From Daphnia carinata (taxonomy: Eukaryota > Arthropoda > Branchiopoda > Diplostraca > Daphniidae), in contig NC_081332.1 of the NCBI RefSeq assembly GCF_022539665.2, positions 4,975,803-5,039,802 of the forward strand: a DNA stretch of 64,000 nt, given 5' to 3'. The translations under genes were made by a program, and so were the position numbers. How positions within the stretch are numbered: position 1 is the stretch's first letter; every line of letters begins with the position of its first letter. Below are positions 40,777 through 62,685 of this stretch, piece by piece. A model generated the notes under the pieces. That model saw only the letters and a list, made by a program, of their open reading frames with translations. It searched no databases and had not been told where the DNA came from.

Positions 40777-42802
40777 TCAACTTGCTGTAATTTGAAAGCA
40801 ATTCACCAAGTACTCCTGTTCACTATCAGCGAAGCCGCCGTCTGCACAAACAATTTGATATTGCTTGGCCTTTAACGCCGCCATAGGTACCAAAATCTTT
40901 TTGGCGATTGCAGGTTTATTCTGGGCCGATCCGGAAATGTTCGTCAAAAGACGCATCTGATCGCTCTTGTGACTTGGATCAAGTATCAGCAGACGTGCTT
41001 TTCCCTGTGTCGTTTCTTCAATGCCAATAATCGTGCGGCTGTGACCTAGAAAAAGAAAATTGAATGAAACATAAATTTTTACTAATAATATAGGGCTGTT
41101 CATACCTTGGTGTTGAAAGTACAATGGGGGCTTAAATTCAGACGTTTCCTCAAAGTATTTCTTTACCCAGTCGAATAACGCAGGGTGTAGTTTACCGTCG
41201 GGAGAAGTAGGTCGATGGAAATCTATCAAACGATATCTGTGCAGGAAAAATATGGTAGGTATCAATAAAAGTGTTGGCAATAAAATAAACGTTTACGATT
41301 TTATTAATTCACCGTATGCGACATGAAGCCAGAAGTGTCGCTATTTCTGTTGCGCCAATCCATTTACATGTACCAGACAGCTTGCCTCCTAATTGTTCAC
41401 ACCCCTATCCAGCATTCGCATTAAAAGTAACGTTAGGTATGAAGTGGTTTAAAAGTAAGTCTACTTACTTGTTCATCAAATCCCATCTTCCAGGCTTCTT
41501 CTATTGCCGATTGAAGTCGAGAAATGGACGGGACTTTGATGGAATTATCGGAGGCTGTTGATGTTGAAGGACAAAGGTTCACCAGTCGGTCGGCATACTG
41601 AGGAGAACGAAGAAGTGCGCTGAGTAACATCTGTAGGTTCCTACGTCGTTACTTGAAATTTACTCGACATAGTCGCGATGTTATAACACACTTTTCACCT
41701 TTACCGATAGCCGCAACCCCAACCAGAGTCGCCGAAAGATGCAGCGTAGTGATCAACCGCACTACACATGTTCGCGGATTGTACCACCGCAAGCTTTCTG
41801 ATATGGTTTGTAATATCTGCAATACAAAACGTTATTAATGAGAGTAAGTCAAAGTTTGATTGCTTTATGTTCTACCTAGAGTGGCTGACGAACCATCATC
41901 CAGTCCGATTTTTTCACTCATTTTAAGCATAATCCGTTTTTCATGATAATCTACAGCAGACATGTTCCCTTTTTCGACAGATTTGAAAAGATTTGCATCG
42001 CACTGTCGATTCAGACTTCTTCCTTGATCGAAACCATGCATCGATTGAAGTCGCTTGAAATCGTCACGTTCCTTGTTCTCCATTAAAAATCGTTCTTCTT
42101 GGTCCAACTTACGGGCAAGCTCTTCATCAGCGTCTGACATTTTAACAGGGTGAAATCTAATACACCTCATCCAAAAAGAAAAATATGAACATTGCATGTT
42201 ACCATTGGGTATATCTGTTGAGAAATGCAGGTTGACATGTTGTGCAAGTAGCTCCTCAGAGTAGAATTCAGAGAAACAAACAGGACAAGACAATATCTGA
42301 ATTTGCACCTGGGATGTAGGTTCCTATAAAAACACTATTTTTAAAACAACCACGAAACTAACTATATGACTAAAAATGGTATATGCTGATAGGCCAAACT
42401 AATGTAAATACACAACTATACCTCATTTTGTAATACATCATGTTCTATACGAAAGTGAGATTCAAGCAATAATGTATCTTTAAATGTTTGGCTGCAAAGT
42501 GGACAAGAATGCACGGCAGAGCTGAATGGCTTTGAAGTATCTTTGGAAATTTGTTCATCCATATCCTGAAATAAAACACACTTGAATTGCCACCTAGTAA
42601 TTCACTAGACAACATTTTAACTTACATTTAGATGTTCATTTTCAATGTGAGCTTCCATAATACATAGTTCTTCACAAACTTGAGGGCACATTGGACAGGT
42701 AAACTTTGGTACTCGATCAGAATTCATTTTACTTTGACCGGATACTACAGTAGAATATGACGGCTTGCTCGGTAGGATACAACAATCTTCGTCAGAGCTC
42801 AT
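40777..42802 (-). CDS. ZUP1: ZUP1 / ZUFSP: K63-specific deubiquitinase with zinc fingers (peptidase C78)
   Basis: Nine exons join in frame to 491 residues: 42802-42626, 42565-42422, 42323-42203, 42133-41876, 41816-41705, 41640-41469, 41404-41313, 41236-41106, 41045-40777. Three C2H2-type fingers lie near residues 34-56, 78-100 and 117-139 (CPMC, CPLC, CPVC starts). A ubiquitin-binding MIU-like helix (DADEELARKLDQEE) follows at about 148. The papain-like domain has Cys268 in GWGCGYRN, WIGATEI in the middle, His404 in GHSRTIIGIE and Asp425 in LILDPSH. These are the landmarks of ZUFSP, which trims long K63-linked ubiquitin chains in genome-stability pathways rather than acting on UFM1. Human ZUP1 is somewhat longer (about 580). 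The 69-base intron between 42203 and 42133 was chosen because it keeps the MIU helix in frame; read-through would insert an unrelated stretch. Confidence 0.92.
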
Positions 42803-43143
42803 TTTTAACTCTGAAAGTTTTGTTTTACACGAATAATACGTGAAAACGATAGAAATACCACAAATATGATGGCTTTTCCCGCCGTGACTAAAGCTTAAAA
42901 CTGTAAACAACCTTCTACTGAACACCGTCTGCAATGGAACAAGGTTAGCAGACGGATGTAAAAGAAATCATGTGGGAAAAATTAAAATAATATGTTCCCC
43001 TGGTGTATTTGTGGGATCGGTAATAATTGGTTTAAAATTTCTCATTTAATAAAGGAATTTGCGATTTTAGGTGTTTTCATAATAATTTAATAAATAAGTT
43101 GGGATGATAGGCAAGTGCGTGACATGGATAACACTGATGAAAA

Positions 43144-43882
43144 TTACATATCGTTTGTGAAATCCTCGCCTAAAAATCCTTGCATAGTTGTAATATTGTA
43201 AGGACAAGCCTGAAATACATTGGCACATGTTGCCAGGCCCTGGGAACCGGTGAAAACGGCTAGTTCAAAAGGAAGAGCTGGAGAACCGGGATCTTTTCTC
43301 ATCAATTCAGCCGGATGCATATTACGCCTGTTACGAGATGCAAACATTATTCGTCAGATGTAAATTAAGGAAAGCTCATTTTCTGCTTAGGGGTAATCAA
43401 TGTCGTTCTACGTACTTGGCTACTTTTAAAAGAATTAAATCTTCCTCCAAGGCTGGATCCAACAAAGTGTTATTCTTCGTTGCCTCAATTCTTGTGCCTT
43501 CCAGTTCGCATAGGAAGCGAAGCAGGCAGTTACTTCGATCCATCGACAGGATTAACTGTAAAAGAGGATGAATACTGTATAACACGTTCACGTAGGGCAT
43601 TGATTACTTGTGTCTAACCTTCAAGATAGCATCTCTGTCTCCAAGCCTAATGCGATTCGAAAGTTGACCAACGGCAGATCTCCTTTTCCTTCCCTTAAAT
43701 TTGAACGGAAGATAGCCTAGCTCGGAGAAGAGCATGTATATCAATACCGCTATTGATACGCCGAGACCACCTTTGGTAGAAATCTCAGGATAAATTCCAG
43801 TCGGGCTCAAATTGATGTTTGAAACAGAGGCCAGTACACCGACTAACAATACTAAAAAGACGATCACTCGCAGAAGTTTCAT
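43144..43882 (-). CDS. DM4/12-like arthropod secreted protein
   Basis: Three exons, 43882-43619, 43555-43416 and 43327-43144, give 195 residues. Residues 1-20 are a signal peptide (MKLLRVIVFLVLLVGVLASV). A second hydrophobic stretch follows near 36-60, then a basic KGRKRR. The C-terminal half has SNCLLRFLCELEG and CANVFQACPYN, the paired-cysteine pattern of the arthropod DM4/12 family (R-x-C-l-l-R-x-x-C-E). Function of that family is poorly known; members are secreted or membrane-linked. The donor GTACGT at 43415 keeps phase (AAG), and is better than the alternative GTAGAA six bases on. The gene sits 341 bases upstream of ZUP1 on the same strand. Assignment rests on a short motif, so it is moderate. 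Confidence 0.7.
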
Positions 43883-44342
43883 TTTTAAAGCTCTTGAACT
43901 ATGTCAGCTCCGGAAAGGCCACGGAGATACTGAACTTCAGTAAAGAGGGATGTCAACCTGATGCTTTTTTACCCCGGAAGTGCAGATAGGAAGTCACCAG
44001 TGGGACGTGACGTACCTTCATAATCACTTAGGGAAGTTTTCTTGTCTTTGTTAAATCATAATGCGTTCCTAGTGAAACGTCTCGAAGTTTTCCGTGTGCC
44101 GTAATGTTGTTTCTTTATCAAACTGCGAGGGTCAGATGAGCGGCAGGTTGGTTTCTGATAATGACAACACAAACCAATATACCACGGTCTTCAGTCGTTT
44201 CGCTATATAATGACAATTCCAAATGTAAATGAAGCGCAAACGAATCTTCCTTCAAAGTTCAATAACTAAGAAGCCGGATGTTGGTCACATACCCAAAAAT
44301 GGATTAAGTTATTGAGCTCTTCTAAGCTCGGTCTGTGTCAAA
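43883..44342. promoter_or_regulatory. Intergenic region upstream of the DM4/12-like gene
   Basis: No ORF of note and no long homopolymers. By position it should hold the promoter of the gene starting at 43882 and the 3' end of the small gene to its right. Confidence 0.3.
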
Positions 44343-44762
44343 TTAGACCGATGGGTTTGAGAACGCAGAACTGAGGATTTCTTGCGACCTGGTTCTCGTG
44401 GGCTGAGAATATCGAGGATGTGCAAATATGGCAATAGACGATAAACAGAATCAAAATTTGAATAAAAATTCATCGTATTTACCATTTGTCTCCGAATTAT
44501 CGCCATAATGTGGGTTAGGGCATTGCCCAGCTCATGCTGCGAGGGTCACACCTTTAAAATCTGTTTAAACAGAATCACGAAACATAATGAGCAAATACAA
44601 CAAGAACTGATAAATATAATAACAACAGCAACGAACAAAAACGTAAATACTAACGCGATCTGACTGCTTTTGGGCGGTTTTCTCCGTGCAGAACTTGCAT
44701 TCGTATTCGGCTAGCTGGGTGAATACAAATGTCGAAAGAACCGTTACAGGATCTCTCCACAT
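44343..44762 (-). CDS. Unidentified small protein gene (three exons)
   Basis: Exons 44762-44655, 44536-44483 and 44402-44343 join in phase 0 to 73 residues, starting MWRDPVTVLSTFVFTQLAEY and passing through HELGNALTHIMAIIRRQM. Donors are GTTAGT and GTAAAT, acceptors CGCAG and CTCAG. If the last intron (80 bases) is retained, a different frame stays open to 44309 and the product would be about 110 residues with a basic tail, so the C-terminus is uncertain. The sequence has a CKFC pair but no other zinc ligands, and no family is recognised. Its place between the ferredoxin and DM4/12 genes, with clean splice sites, argues that it is real. Confidence 0.5.
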
Positions 44763-44881
44763 GACGTATCCTTCTTATCGAGAACATTCAATTTTGGTGT
44801 GCTAAAATGGACCTTTGCACTTATAATGTATTTTGTAATGCTCGAAAAAGTATATTACAGCTTATAAATTTGTGCTAAGTG

Positions 44882-45701
44882 CTATCGGTTCCTCGCATCG
44901 GCTACTTGAGCCGGGACTGTTACGACGATTCCGTCCATTGATTCTGTCAAAGTAATTTGACATCCCAAGCGTGATCTGTGATAAATATTTCATAGGTTAT
45001 TATTTTACACATGATTCTAGGATGAAAAATAATTAAACTTACGTGTCACAAAGCCCATATGCTAGATCAAGCATATCCATCTCTTCATCAGATGGTTTAT
45101 CTGGAAGTTTATCAAAATCTTCCTTCTTGAAAATTATATGACATGTTGAACATGAAAGTGTGCCCTCACAAGCACCTACAAAAACAAAATGTAATCTTCC
45201 TAAGAATGTTTCTACTTCCTAAAATTAAGCAATGTTTGTGTGAAAAGCAGGTGTTCATTGGGGTATAATTTGGGACAAAACAGTTTGGAAAGAGAAAAAC
45301 CTGGGAGGGAAGGCAGCATCATGTTAGTTTTCGTTAAAGCAGGTGCCTAATTCACACTATCTTAAACTAACCAAAACCTTCTAGGTCCACGTCATTATTG
45401 ATGGCAGCATCCAGGAATGTATCACCCACTTTTGCTTTGACTAGCATGGAATTGCCTTCTCTATTTACAAACGTGACAGATATCCTGCAAAAATGGAATC
45501 ATTTGAATAACCGATTGGTTGAAATAGTTCTGAACAGCGTTCATACATTTTCTTTTGTAAAGAAGGCAGACTATTGCAGAAGGAACGACGGTCTTGATGC
45601 CGAACATCCGACGCCAATGGACGACAAACGTTTGATTTTTCACCCAGCATCATTAGGGATCGCTGCGCTGAAACTCTCAGCGTACTTATAATTCGCAACA
45701 T
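44882..45701 (-). CDS. FDX1: Mitochondrial [2Fe-2S] ferredoxin (adrenodoxin type, FDX1-like)
   Basis: Four exons, 45701-45547, 45484-45372, 45175-45043 and 44975-44882, give 164 residues. The first 45 or so ([16 protein letters not shown]...) are Arg/Ser-rich with few acids, as in a mitochondrial targeting peptide. The cluster ligands are Cys92, Cys98, Cys101 ([12 protein letters not shown]) and Cys139 (RLGCQI). [12 protein letters not shown] is the acidic helix that docks to ferredoxin reductase and P450s, and the end [17 protein letters not shown] is closer to FDX1 than FDX2. It should carry electrons for steroid/ecdysteroid P450s and possibly lipoylation or iron-sulfur assembly in the matrix. 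Odd detail: an extra Cys132 sits where vertebrate adrenodoxin has Thr. A 5' untranslated exon probably ends near 45830 (CAAG before GTAGGA). Confidence 0.93.
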
Positions 45702-46300
45702 ATTTGCGTAAAATCCGGGTATGTCAAATAGAACTCGACTTAGCAACAACAAGAATCACACGCCGGATTACCGTCTGCAAATAAACGTCTCGCGACATCT
45801 AGGAACTAGTGACATTACTAAAATTCCTACCTTGATAGATGGCGTTGGACATTTCCATTCTGGCAGCAGGCAGCGTCATTGAAAGAAGATCTTGCACTTA
45901 GTATATCGGGAACTTTATCAATTATTTCACCCAAGCAGGGTAGAGCTTTGTCTGATAGAAGATATTATAGATTGCGATGTAGTCAACTAGAACACCTGGA
46001 AAAAAATAAAAATAAAACAATACATTTTTTCGGATTAAAAAGAATTTAAATGACCTACGAAGTTTACCAGAATTTTCCTTACACGGAAGCCACGATTAAG
46101 TCAACGACATGATCTGTTTATTCACTTGGCGGGAAGTTATCGTGCTTAGGCATACTAATTAGCCTTCCACGCCTATACAGGTGAGTCTGTTACAACAGCG
46201 TGAGAAACATCCGCTGACTTAATTTCTTTCGACACACAAACCGTCCTTCCTTCTCGGTTTCGAACGTCGTTCATTGAACAACAAACAAAAAAAACCTAAA

Positions 46301-46331
<31 letters not shown>

Positions 46332-47278
46332 GAAAAAACGGAAGTAAACTGATCTAAATTCCACTTGGATTAACAGGTACCAAATCAGAATTCAAACATG
46401 CAAATCATAATCACCTAAGCTCGGAATTTACCATTCTGTTCGCTACCGAATGTGTAACTATTTCCATCACATTTTTTGTATTTATTACGGCCAACTTATG
46501 GCGATAGCTTCTGGATAGTACCACAAGAACTTTGGCGGATCACCTCAATCACATTTAGCGAGTACGTGCGACAACGCAACATTCGAATAACATGTAATTA
46601 ATGCTAGAAACCCCACACCACCCACGATAACGGTTACAATAAGTGCATCAGAAGCGGCGACCATTGCTGAATAAGCTGCAAAAGGCTCGACTATTATGGA
46701 TAAGATATTTTTTCCTCTCTCAGTATGTCAAGCCAAAAAAATGAACTTTCGAGAGCAGTTAAAAATTATATGAATATGACCAGCTCCACAGCTGATAAGC
46801 AAGCCACTTAGCGCCCGTTATTTTGTTGTCAGGTGAGCATTGCTGTTTCAGGGTACATGGAAGTCTAACATTAACGGTTTCACAAAAAGAAACCCGCAAT
46901 AATAATTCGTGAGACATCTGAGCAAGTCGGGCTCGCCAAAATGCAATAACATACAAATCACGCTCACGATCGTACACGATGATAACGCATTTGCTATATA
47001 ATCTACGCATCAACCACTCAAGTCCCGACACTCTTAAGGCCACCATATTTTTCTTCAACGGAGTTTGGAACCGGTGCATATCACCTGTCAAACAGTGGCT
47101 AGAAATTCAACTTTCCATCGGCATACATGAATTACAAATTACATTTTCCACTAATAATAAAAAAAAAATATGAATAAATTAAATCAAACACGCAAAAAAT
47201 ATCGCCACCATTCACGAAATTATCAACTTAAAATTGTAAGTCGGAAAAAAAACAGAAAAAAAACGGAATATCTTTTTT

Positions 47279-47317
<39 letters not shown>

Positions 47318-48904
47318 TGCGGGAAGGTCTTATTTGATCTTTAAACGCGGGCAAAGCGTCGCGATAAGATACCTTTTTGTACTGTACGTGTATACGACTC
47401 GTAACGGCGCTATGTGTTTGTTATCTATATGCCATGTCGTGGCATTTTCCCGGTCGCTTTTTCTTTTCCGTCGCAACGAGCGTCTCCGGAGCTGGCAGAC
47501 AGCCTGGCTCCAGTTCCCTTGAATATTGACACTTCAACCCTCCCTCCCCCCCATCTATACCACCCTACACACAACACCCTAAGAGAGGACGTTTACAGCA
47601 ACCTACGCACAAGTGTCAATGTCAATTTTTGTTTTCGAAATAGAGTGACACAAGCTAAATGTCAATCCCGATCACATATTCCAACGACTGATAGATTCAA
47701 AATCCAATTTTCTTTAATTAGTTAAAGAAAAAATGGGTCCCGTTTCCCTTCATCATTTGACTATTTGAACGAGTTTTTAGAGCTAAAAATAAGACCAACT
47801 TTTTAGAGGTGGACGCAGAGAAACGGATCGCGTGATGTTGACCTACACTCTAAAGAAAATAAAAAGCACAAGAAGAAGAAGAAGATGAAAGAATCTCTGT
47901 TAAAGTGATGGTTGAGAACGTTCTAAGCTAAAACAAATAGACACAGGAATCCCTCTCTCTCTCTCTGTGGCTGATGTTGGGAGGGTAGCATTTGTTTGCT
48001 CTTAACAGAGTCGACAAAGAGGAGGGGAGTGGGGTGTGCACGACATACAATCACAGGTAAGAAATACGTAGCTCCAGACTGCGTGGCGCCACATCTAAAA
48101 TCAACAAAAACTTATTTCAGGGGGGTGTCCATTGCCTAATAGAGTGGGGTGGGAAAGAAGGCCAGTATGTGTGAACGCAATGCTTTACGGATATCTGATA
48201 TAGAGCTGAACGTTCTTACCTATCCGTTTACGTTAAAAAAAAAAAAGCGTGACTAGAAGACCCACCTGATAGAAGCTTGTTATTTGAATAATTATTTGAA
48301 CTCAATGACGTCATTTCCGGTTTTCGAACGAAAACGCTGCTCTGCATATATAGACCCATTATCATCATGGCCCATCTTTGTGTTTGCCATACTCTTCGTG
48401 CTTCTGCTGATGATACGACTACTAACTTTTTTTTTTTGTTTCCACCTATCGGCTTCGTTGTTCCCCTCTTATCCAGTGGGGGGGGGGGGATTTGAATGGG
48501 ATTAACTTCGGTTGATGTATCTCTCTGACTGCCGCTGTTTGCATCGGTAGCTCGGTGGTCAGCCGGGAATGTGTTTGTGGGAACTTTTTATTGATGTGCG
48601 GGTGATGAGTGACATTTTCAGTCAACTGAACGACGGACCACTTAATCCTTATGCAACGGGGCAGATGGGTCTGATTGCATTACCTCACAGATAAGACGCA
48701 TATGAATGGACCACCAGCAAGCACATCCCACTTTGATTCTGATTGCAATTGGCGCCGTTCGAAATTTTATCGATTCAGAGCACCTGATTGATCGCTACTG
48801 TATTCTAAAAATGATTAGAAAAATTGGCTGTACCTTTCCCTGTGTCCATTCGTGGACTCTGTTCATTTCTATGTTTTAGAATAACGATAATAATAAAATA
48901 AGGT
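45702..48904. other. Intergenic region upstream of the ferredoxin gene; no gene identified
   Basis: The left end (to about 46100) should contain the ferredoxin promoter and a 5' leader exon, with TAGATGGCG at 45836-45844. A 23-base A run near 46300 marks the return of homopolymer-rich sequence. The minus-strand frame at 46759-47091 is open for about 110 codons but has no recognisable domain. A perfect CRE-like TGACGTCA lies at 48306-48313. Nothing else was supported. Confidence 0.4.
47281..47316 (+). repeat. (CT)n microsatellite
   Basis: About 36 bases of CT dinucleotides with one TTT interruption. It lies in the intergenic region between the ferredoxin and sim genes. Confidence 0.9.
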
Positions 48905-48908
48905 TTAC

Positions 48909-51110
48909 CTGTAATCCTCGAGAGCGCGACGGACGGCTGGTAGATGCAAATAAATGGAACTTCCTGCGCCTCTCTGCAACGGGAAAAAAAACAACAAACA
49001 AATAAAAAAGAAAATGGTTATTATTGATTTTGATGACTTATCTAGCACAGCTGCGCTGGCGATAAGGCTCCCCTGAAAGAGAAAACACAACAACCAAATA
49101 AAACTTGGAAAAAATAAGGTCGAGCAGAGCAGGAGAAGCGTCAATAAAATAATAATAACGAACGGCTTTCTTAAAATGTTCCCGCAATCTTTTTTATCAA
49201 CGCGTGTATAGGTGCGAAGAAGTAAAATATGTTTTACAGTCGGTCGGGATTTACTAGTCGGATTTTGCTATGGCACGCATTACATCAGTTTGCGTTGTGT
49301 TACACAAGTGAGACGACCTTCCTCTCAAAATGTCAAGTCCAAATTCCTTGGCCTTTGTACTGAAGAAAAAAAACGCGAGAAGATGATTCAAACACAGTAA
49401 GAAGACCAAGAAAAAAGAAATTAGTTTTATTTTTCCCACCAAAAAAAAAAAAATGAAATCAACGAAAAATCAAACGGGATCAAAAGGCGGAGCTTCATTG
49501 GAAGCCCTTTAGATTCCAACGGTCCAATAACGTGCAAATAGAGGAGGTCTTACAAACCCTCACATCCCTCCCTTCCTCCCCTCGGCTCCTCCCATTTCCG
49601 CAAATTTTCGTTAAGGTGCGCTACTGTTTCCAACCCAATTCCACCCCCCGCCCCAAACGAAATGAAAAAAAAAATAACTAAATAAATAAATAAAAGAAAA
49701 AAGACGTGAACCAAAAGAAATTCGAAATAATAATTCTCAAAAAAAAAAAACTTTCAAAATCCCGAGAAATAGAAAACGGACCGAAAGTCCGTGCAACACG
49801 ATAGGGAGGAGAAATAGGCGTGGTTTCGTTTCTCTGTCCAGCACAACGTCTACCACTCCGTTATTGTGCGTATCCCCCCCCCTTTCGTTCACCACCACCC
49901 CCCACCTTTTTCGGGGTGGGTTTTTTTTTGTGTGTGTGTGGAATTAGAGAAAGAAAAAGGGAAAGAAGAAGAAGAAAAAAAAAAAAAGTGTTCGTTTTTC
50001 TTATACTGCTTTTAGACTATATACTTGCGTGCCGGGGCCGAGTGGTGCTGCGCCGTGTGTCAGTTCAGTTCCATAAAAAAGCTCGTCCCTTTAAGCTGCT
50101 TATTTCCCGTCGTGTGTGTGTGAGTGCGTGCGTGTGTGTCGGTGCATGACTTGACGCGTCCCTGCCCAGATTTTCGAGTTATTTTTTTTTTTTTTCGTGA
50201 GTGTGTGTGTGTGTGTGTGTGTGCTTCTTCTTCTCGTAGGAGTCCCTTTGGCGCTTCTTGCACACCATCCCTCCAGAGCACCTTACACACTATAGCCCCA
50301 CACAGTGATTGACTAAGTGAGCGAGTGAGCGTGCTCGACGGCCGAACGGTGAAAAATCACGCACTGGCCACCGCTTCCGAGCCGACCAGTTGCTGCCGTC
50401 GCACGCTACTGCGAAAAAAAAAAGAGATCTAACAAATAAACATCATACACAATAAAAAAAAAAAAAAAAGAGAGAATCGAGTTCCGCCTCTCTTTTTTTT
50501 TGTGTGTGTGTGTATGTTGCCCTCCTTCTTCGGTCAACAGTGTCTAATTAACTGGACAACAGATTGTCCTTCAAGTGTTAAACGTGACTTGGCCTAAAAA
50601 AAAAAAAAAGAAAGAAAACAGCCGGCGGGATTTTTGAGTGCAGGAATTATTTGTTCGTTAATACAAAAAGAATTTCTTTTTTTTCAAGACGACGACCGAC
50701 GCCATCACAACCATTTCCTCTCCAATAGTTAAAGGTAACGACATTATTCTTTTAAAAGTTACTGCATTGTTGTAATAATAAAAAAAAATTCGAGAATCGC
50801 AAGGCGATGTAATGTATACACAGCTATACATATGTACGCATTAGATAATCTGTCGTGTCAACAAGACCGACGCTCTAAATGTTTTTAGGCCTAACACCCT
50901 CCTTCCCCCAAGAGAGCGTTTTATATATAAAGGGGAGACGGCCTAAACACATGATCGCAGACTTGCAATTGAGATTCCCCCCCCCCCGCAATTGAGTTAA
51001 TGGATCGAAGGATTTGAAAGAGAAATTGGTTTACTTACGTCATGATGTAATTGCGCGTGTGGCTTACACGTCGCATATGGTCGGATTTCTGGTCACCAAA
51101 AACGGGGCTC
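48909..51110 (-). other. Two exon-like segments antisense to the sim upstream region
   Basis: Segment 51110-51039 follows ATTTATAG and precedes the strong donor GTAAGT; segment 48973-48909 follows TTGCAG and precedes GTAAAC. Spliced together they stay in one open frame of about 45 codons (SPVFGDQKSDHMRRVSHTRN, then IMTEAQEVPFICIYQPSVAL). A third segment, 49072-49038, has similar borders but would introduce a stop in that phase. No start codon, further exons or family were found, so this could be part of an unrecognised minus-strand gene, a noncoding transcript or chance. Confidence 0.25.
50040..50734 (+). promoter_or_regulatory. Probable 5' untranslated exon and promoter of sim
   Basis: The sim coding exon begins five bases after an acceptor (AAATCGTAG, exon from 52131), so an untranslated exon must lie upstream. 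The best donor is AAAG before GTAACG at 50735. An initiator-like TCAGT at 50060-50064 and the purine/pyrimidine-rich, GT-repeat-bearing sequence to 50734 suggest a leader, but neither the start site nor the exon number can be read from sequence. Confidence 0.35.
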
Positions 51111-52135
51111 CTATAAATACAATAGGAAAAGAATGAGTCGAAGCACAAGTGTCAAATGACTCGGTGCAAAACGAAAAATGGCAAATCACGGAGTGAGAAG
51201 TTGACGTACAACGAGTAATTGGAATAGCACCCTTCAAACGTTTGAAAAAAAAAAAATGTCTGTGTGATGTAGATAAGAAAGAAAAAGGTTATACACGTTT
51301 CTTAGATTTTTTTTTTTTTGAAAATGTGTTTTTTTTTTTTAAATGGAGGGGCAAAGTTGAGTGACCCGTCGGTCCGTTTTTAACTTCTCTCGTTCGAACT
51401 CGAATGGTGCGAAATCCGAAGCGTTTCGAATAATGGAAAAAAAAGTAGGAAAACAACCGGACTCTCTTCGTCGCTTTAGTTTCTTTCGCTGCAAACAGCT
51501 GCGCAGGTGTGTAACACGACACTCGAGCAAAAAAAAAAAAAAAAATCAAAGCAATTTTAAACTTTTAAATGAGACTAAAGGGAATATTTCGTACGTCGAT
51601 TGATTCCTCTTTCCCTACACCTACCCCAGTAGCAAATGCAAAGCAAAAGAAAGGTGCGAATGTACACGGAGACATCAAACCTCCCTTCGATCATGTCCAC
51701 CACGCCCATCTGGCCGCAACAACAGGTCATACTCGAAAAAAAATAAAGAGAGGGATCGTACTTTTTAACGACATTCAAGGGAATTGTAGCTACACCATGT
51801 AGGCCTGCACATTTAGCTTTTTTAGCCGAAAAGAGCTCACTCCTTTTTTTAAAGGAAGGTTGTTGTGGGTTCAAAAAAGGACCTGCCGCGATTTCTCACA
51901 AAAACTGTTTCCCGTGATTGATCACTTGATTTACAGGCCCTATATAGGCCGAAGGTGTTGGGACACCTGGCTCATTAGAATCAACCTCCTTTTTTTTGCC
52001 AAGGTGTCGTAAACCCAATAAAACATGTATCTCGGTTCACACGCTAATTTTAATAGCTGAATTAAAAAAAAAAAACACCTGATTGAATTTAAATGTGTGA
52101 TTGAATTATTATATATTTTTTAAATCGTAGTCGAG

Positions 52136-61784
<9,649 letters not shown>

Positions 61785-62564
61785 CTGAGGCCATAGTTTT
61801 GTTTTCTGTTGAATAGCACAACTCATTTTCTCAACATATCTTTTATGTTTCTTTTACATAATTCCTACCCCACCTAAAACACCTCTCTCCCCGATGCCTT
61901 GCCCGTCATATTTTACATCGTTTGAAATGTTCTTATTATTATCGGCCATTTTTAATGCATTAGATTTCGAAACCCACCAAAGGTCTGATTCGCTCACCTT
62001 AAATGTATTTTAAAAAAGTAAAAAAAAAAAATTAATTTCTATGTTTCTATTATATTACTACACACATACAGGTGTTTGCGTGTCACACTGTTACTTCTAT
62101 AGGTCAATCATCTCTTACGTTGTTTCATTTGATCTGTCTCCTTATTGCCACGTCTCCCCACTATTTGTACATATTACAAGAAACACACACGTTCGCTGCA
62201 ATACAATCTAGGGAAAAACAGCAAAATGAATACAATGTCTAGACAAGAGAGAAAAATCTATATACTACAGGAGAGACGTAGATTCAATTCAGGTCTAGAA
62301 AAAAAAAAGTGGAAAGTCTTGTCAAAACATTCGCTCCATCTCTCTGGCGCAGACTCTTCACATTTCAATTGTTATGTTTCAAGCACTTTTCAAGGAGCGT
62401 GCGAGGGCGTGCCGTTACCATGGTAACGTGAACCCCAGTCCCGACGACCGAATTTCCCGTCATCTTTCGGCTCGCTTGATAATTTCCAACCTTTTTATAT
62501 ATATAAATTTTTTTCTCTTTTTTATTTTCTTCATTTATTTTAGAGAACATCGCAACCCTCCTCC
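61785..62564. other. 3' ends of sim and GNB1L (tail to tail)
   Basis: The sim 3' untranslated region starts at 61785. No canonical AATAAA was found on the plus strand here, only weak variants such as AATACA near 62200-62235. Apart from the X-box-like palindrome, I see nothing else. Confidence 0.4.
62414..62427 (+). promoter_or_regulatory. Perfect palindromic RFX X-box-like site
   Basis: GTTACCATGGTAAC is a perfect inverted repeat and fits RYYNYYATRRNRAC. It lies between the 3' ends of sim and GNB1L, not at an obvious promoter. Confidence 0.5.
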
Positions 62565-62570
62565 TTTATT
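62565..62570 (-). terminator. Poly(A) signal of the GNB1L gene
   Basis: AATAAA on the minus strand, 116 bases past the stop codon at 62686-62688. Confidence 0.6.
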
Positions 62571-62685
62571 CCCCTTTCAAAAGCTCGCGGCATCAATGCA
62601 GAGTCACACACTTGATTAGAATACAAAGGAAGTGTAAGAGACAGAAGAACTTGCCTTTCAAGGGTTTTGGTGGCCTCCTACGTCA

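Noticed and set aside
44309-44482. Read-through C-terminus for the small gene at 44.3-44.8 kb
   Set aside because: A normal 80-base GT-AG intron explains the region; the read-through frame was not preferred but cannot be excluded.
46759-47091. Minus-strand frame of about 110 codons
   Set aside because: Protein-like in places but with no domain, clear start or splice partner; kept only as a possible extension of the antisense candidate.
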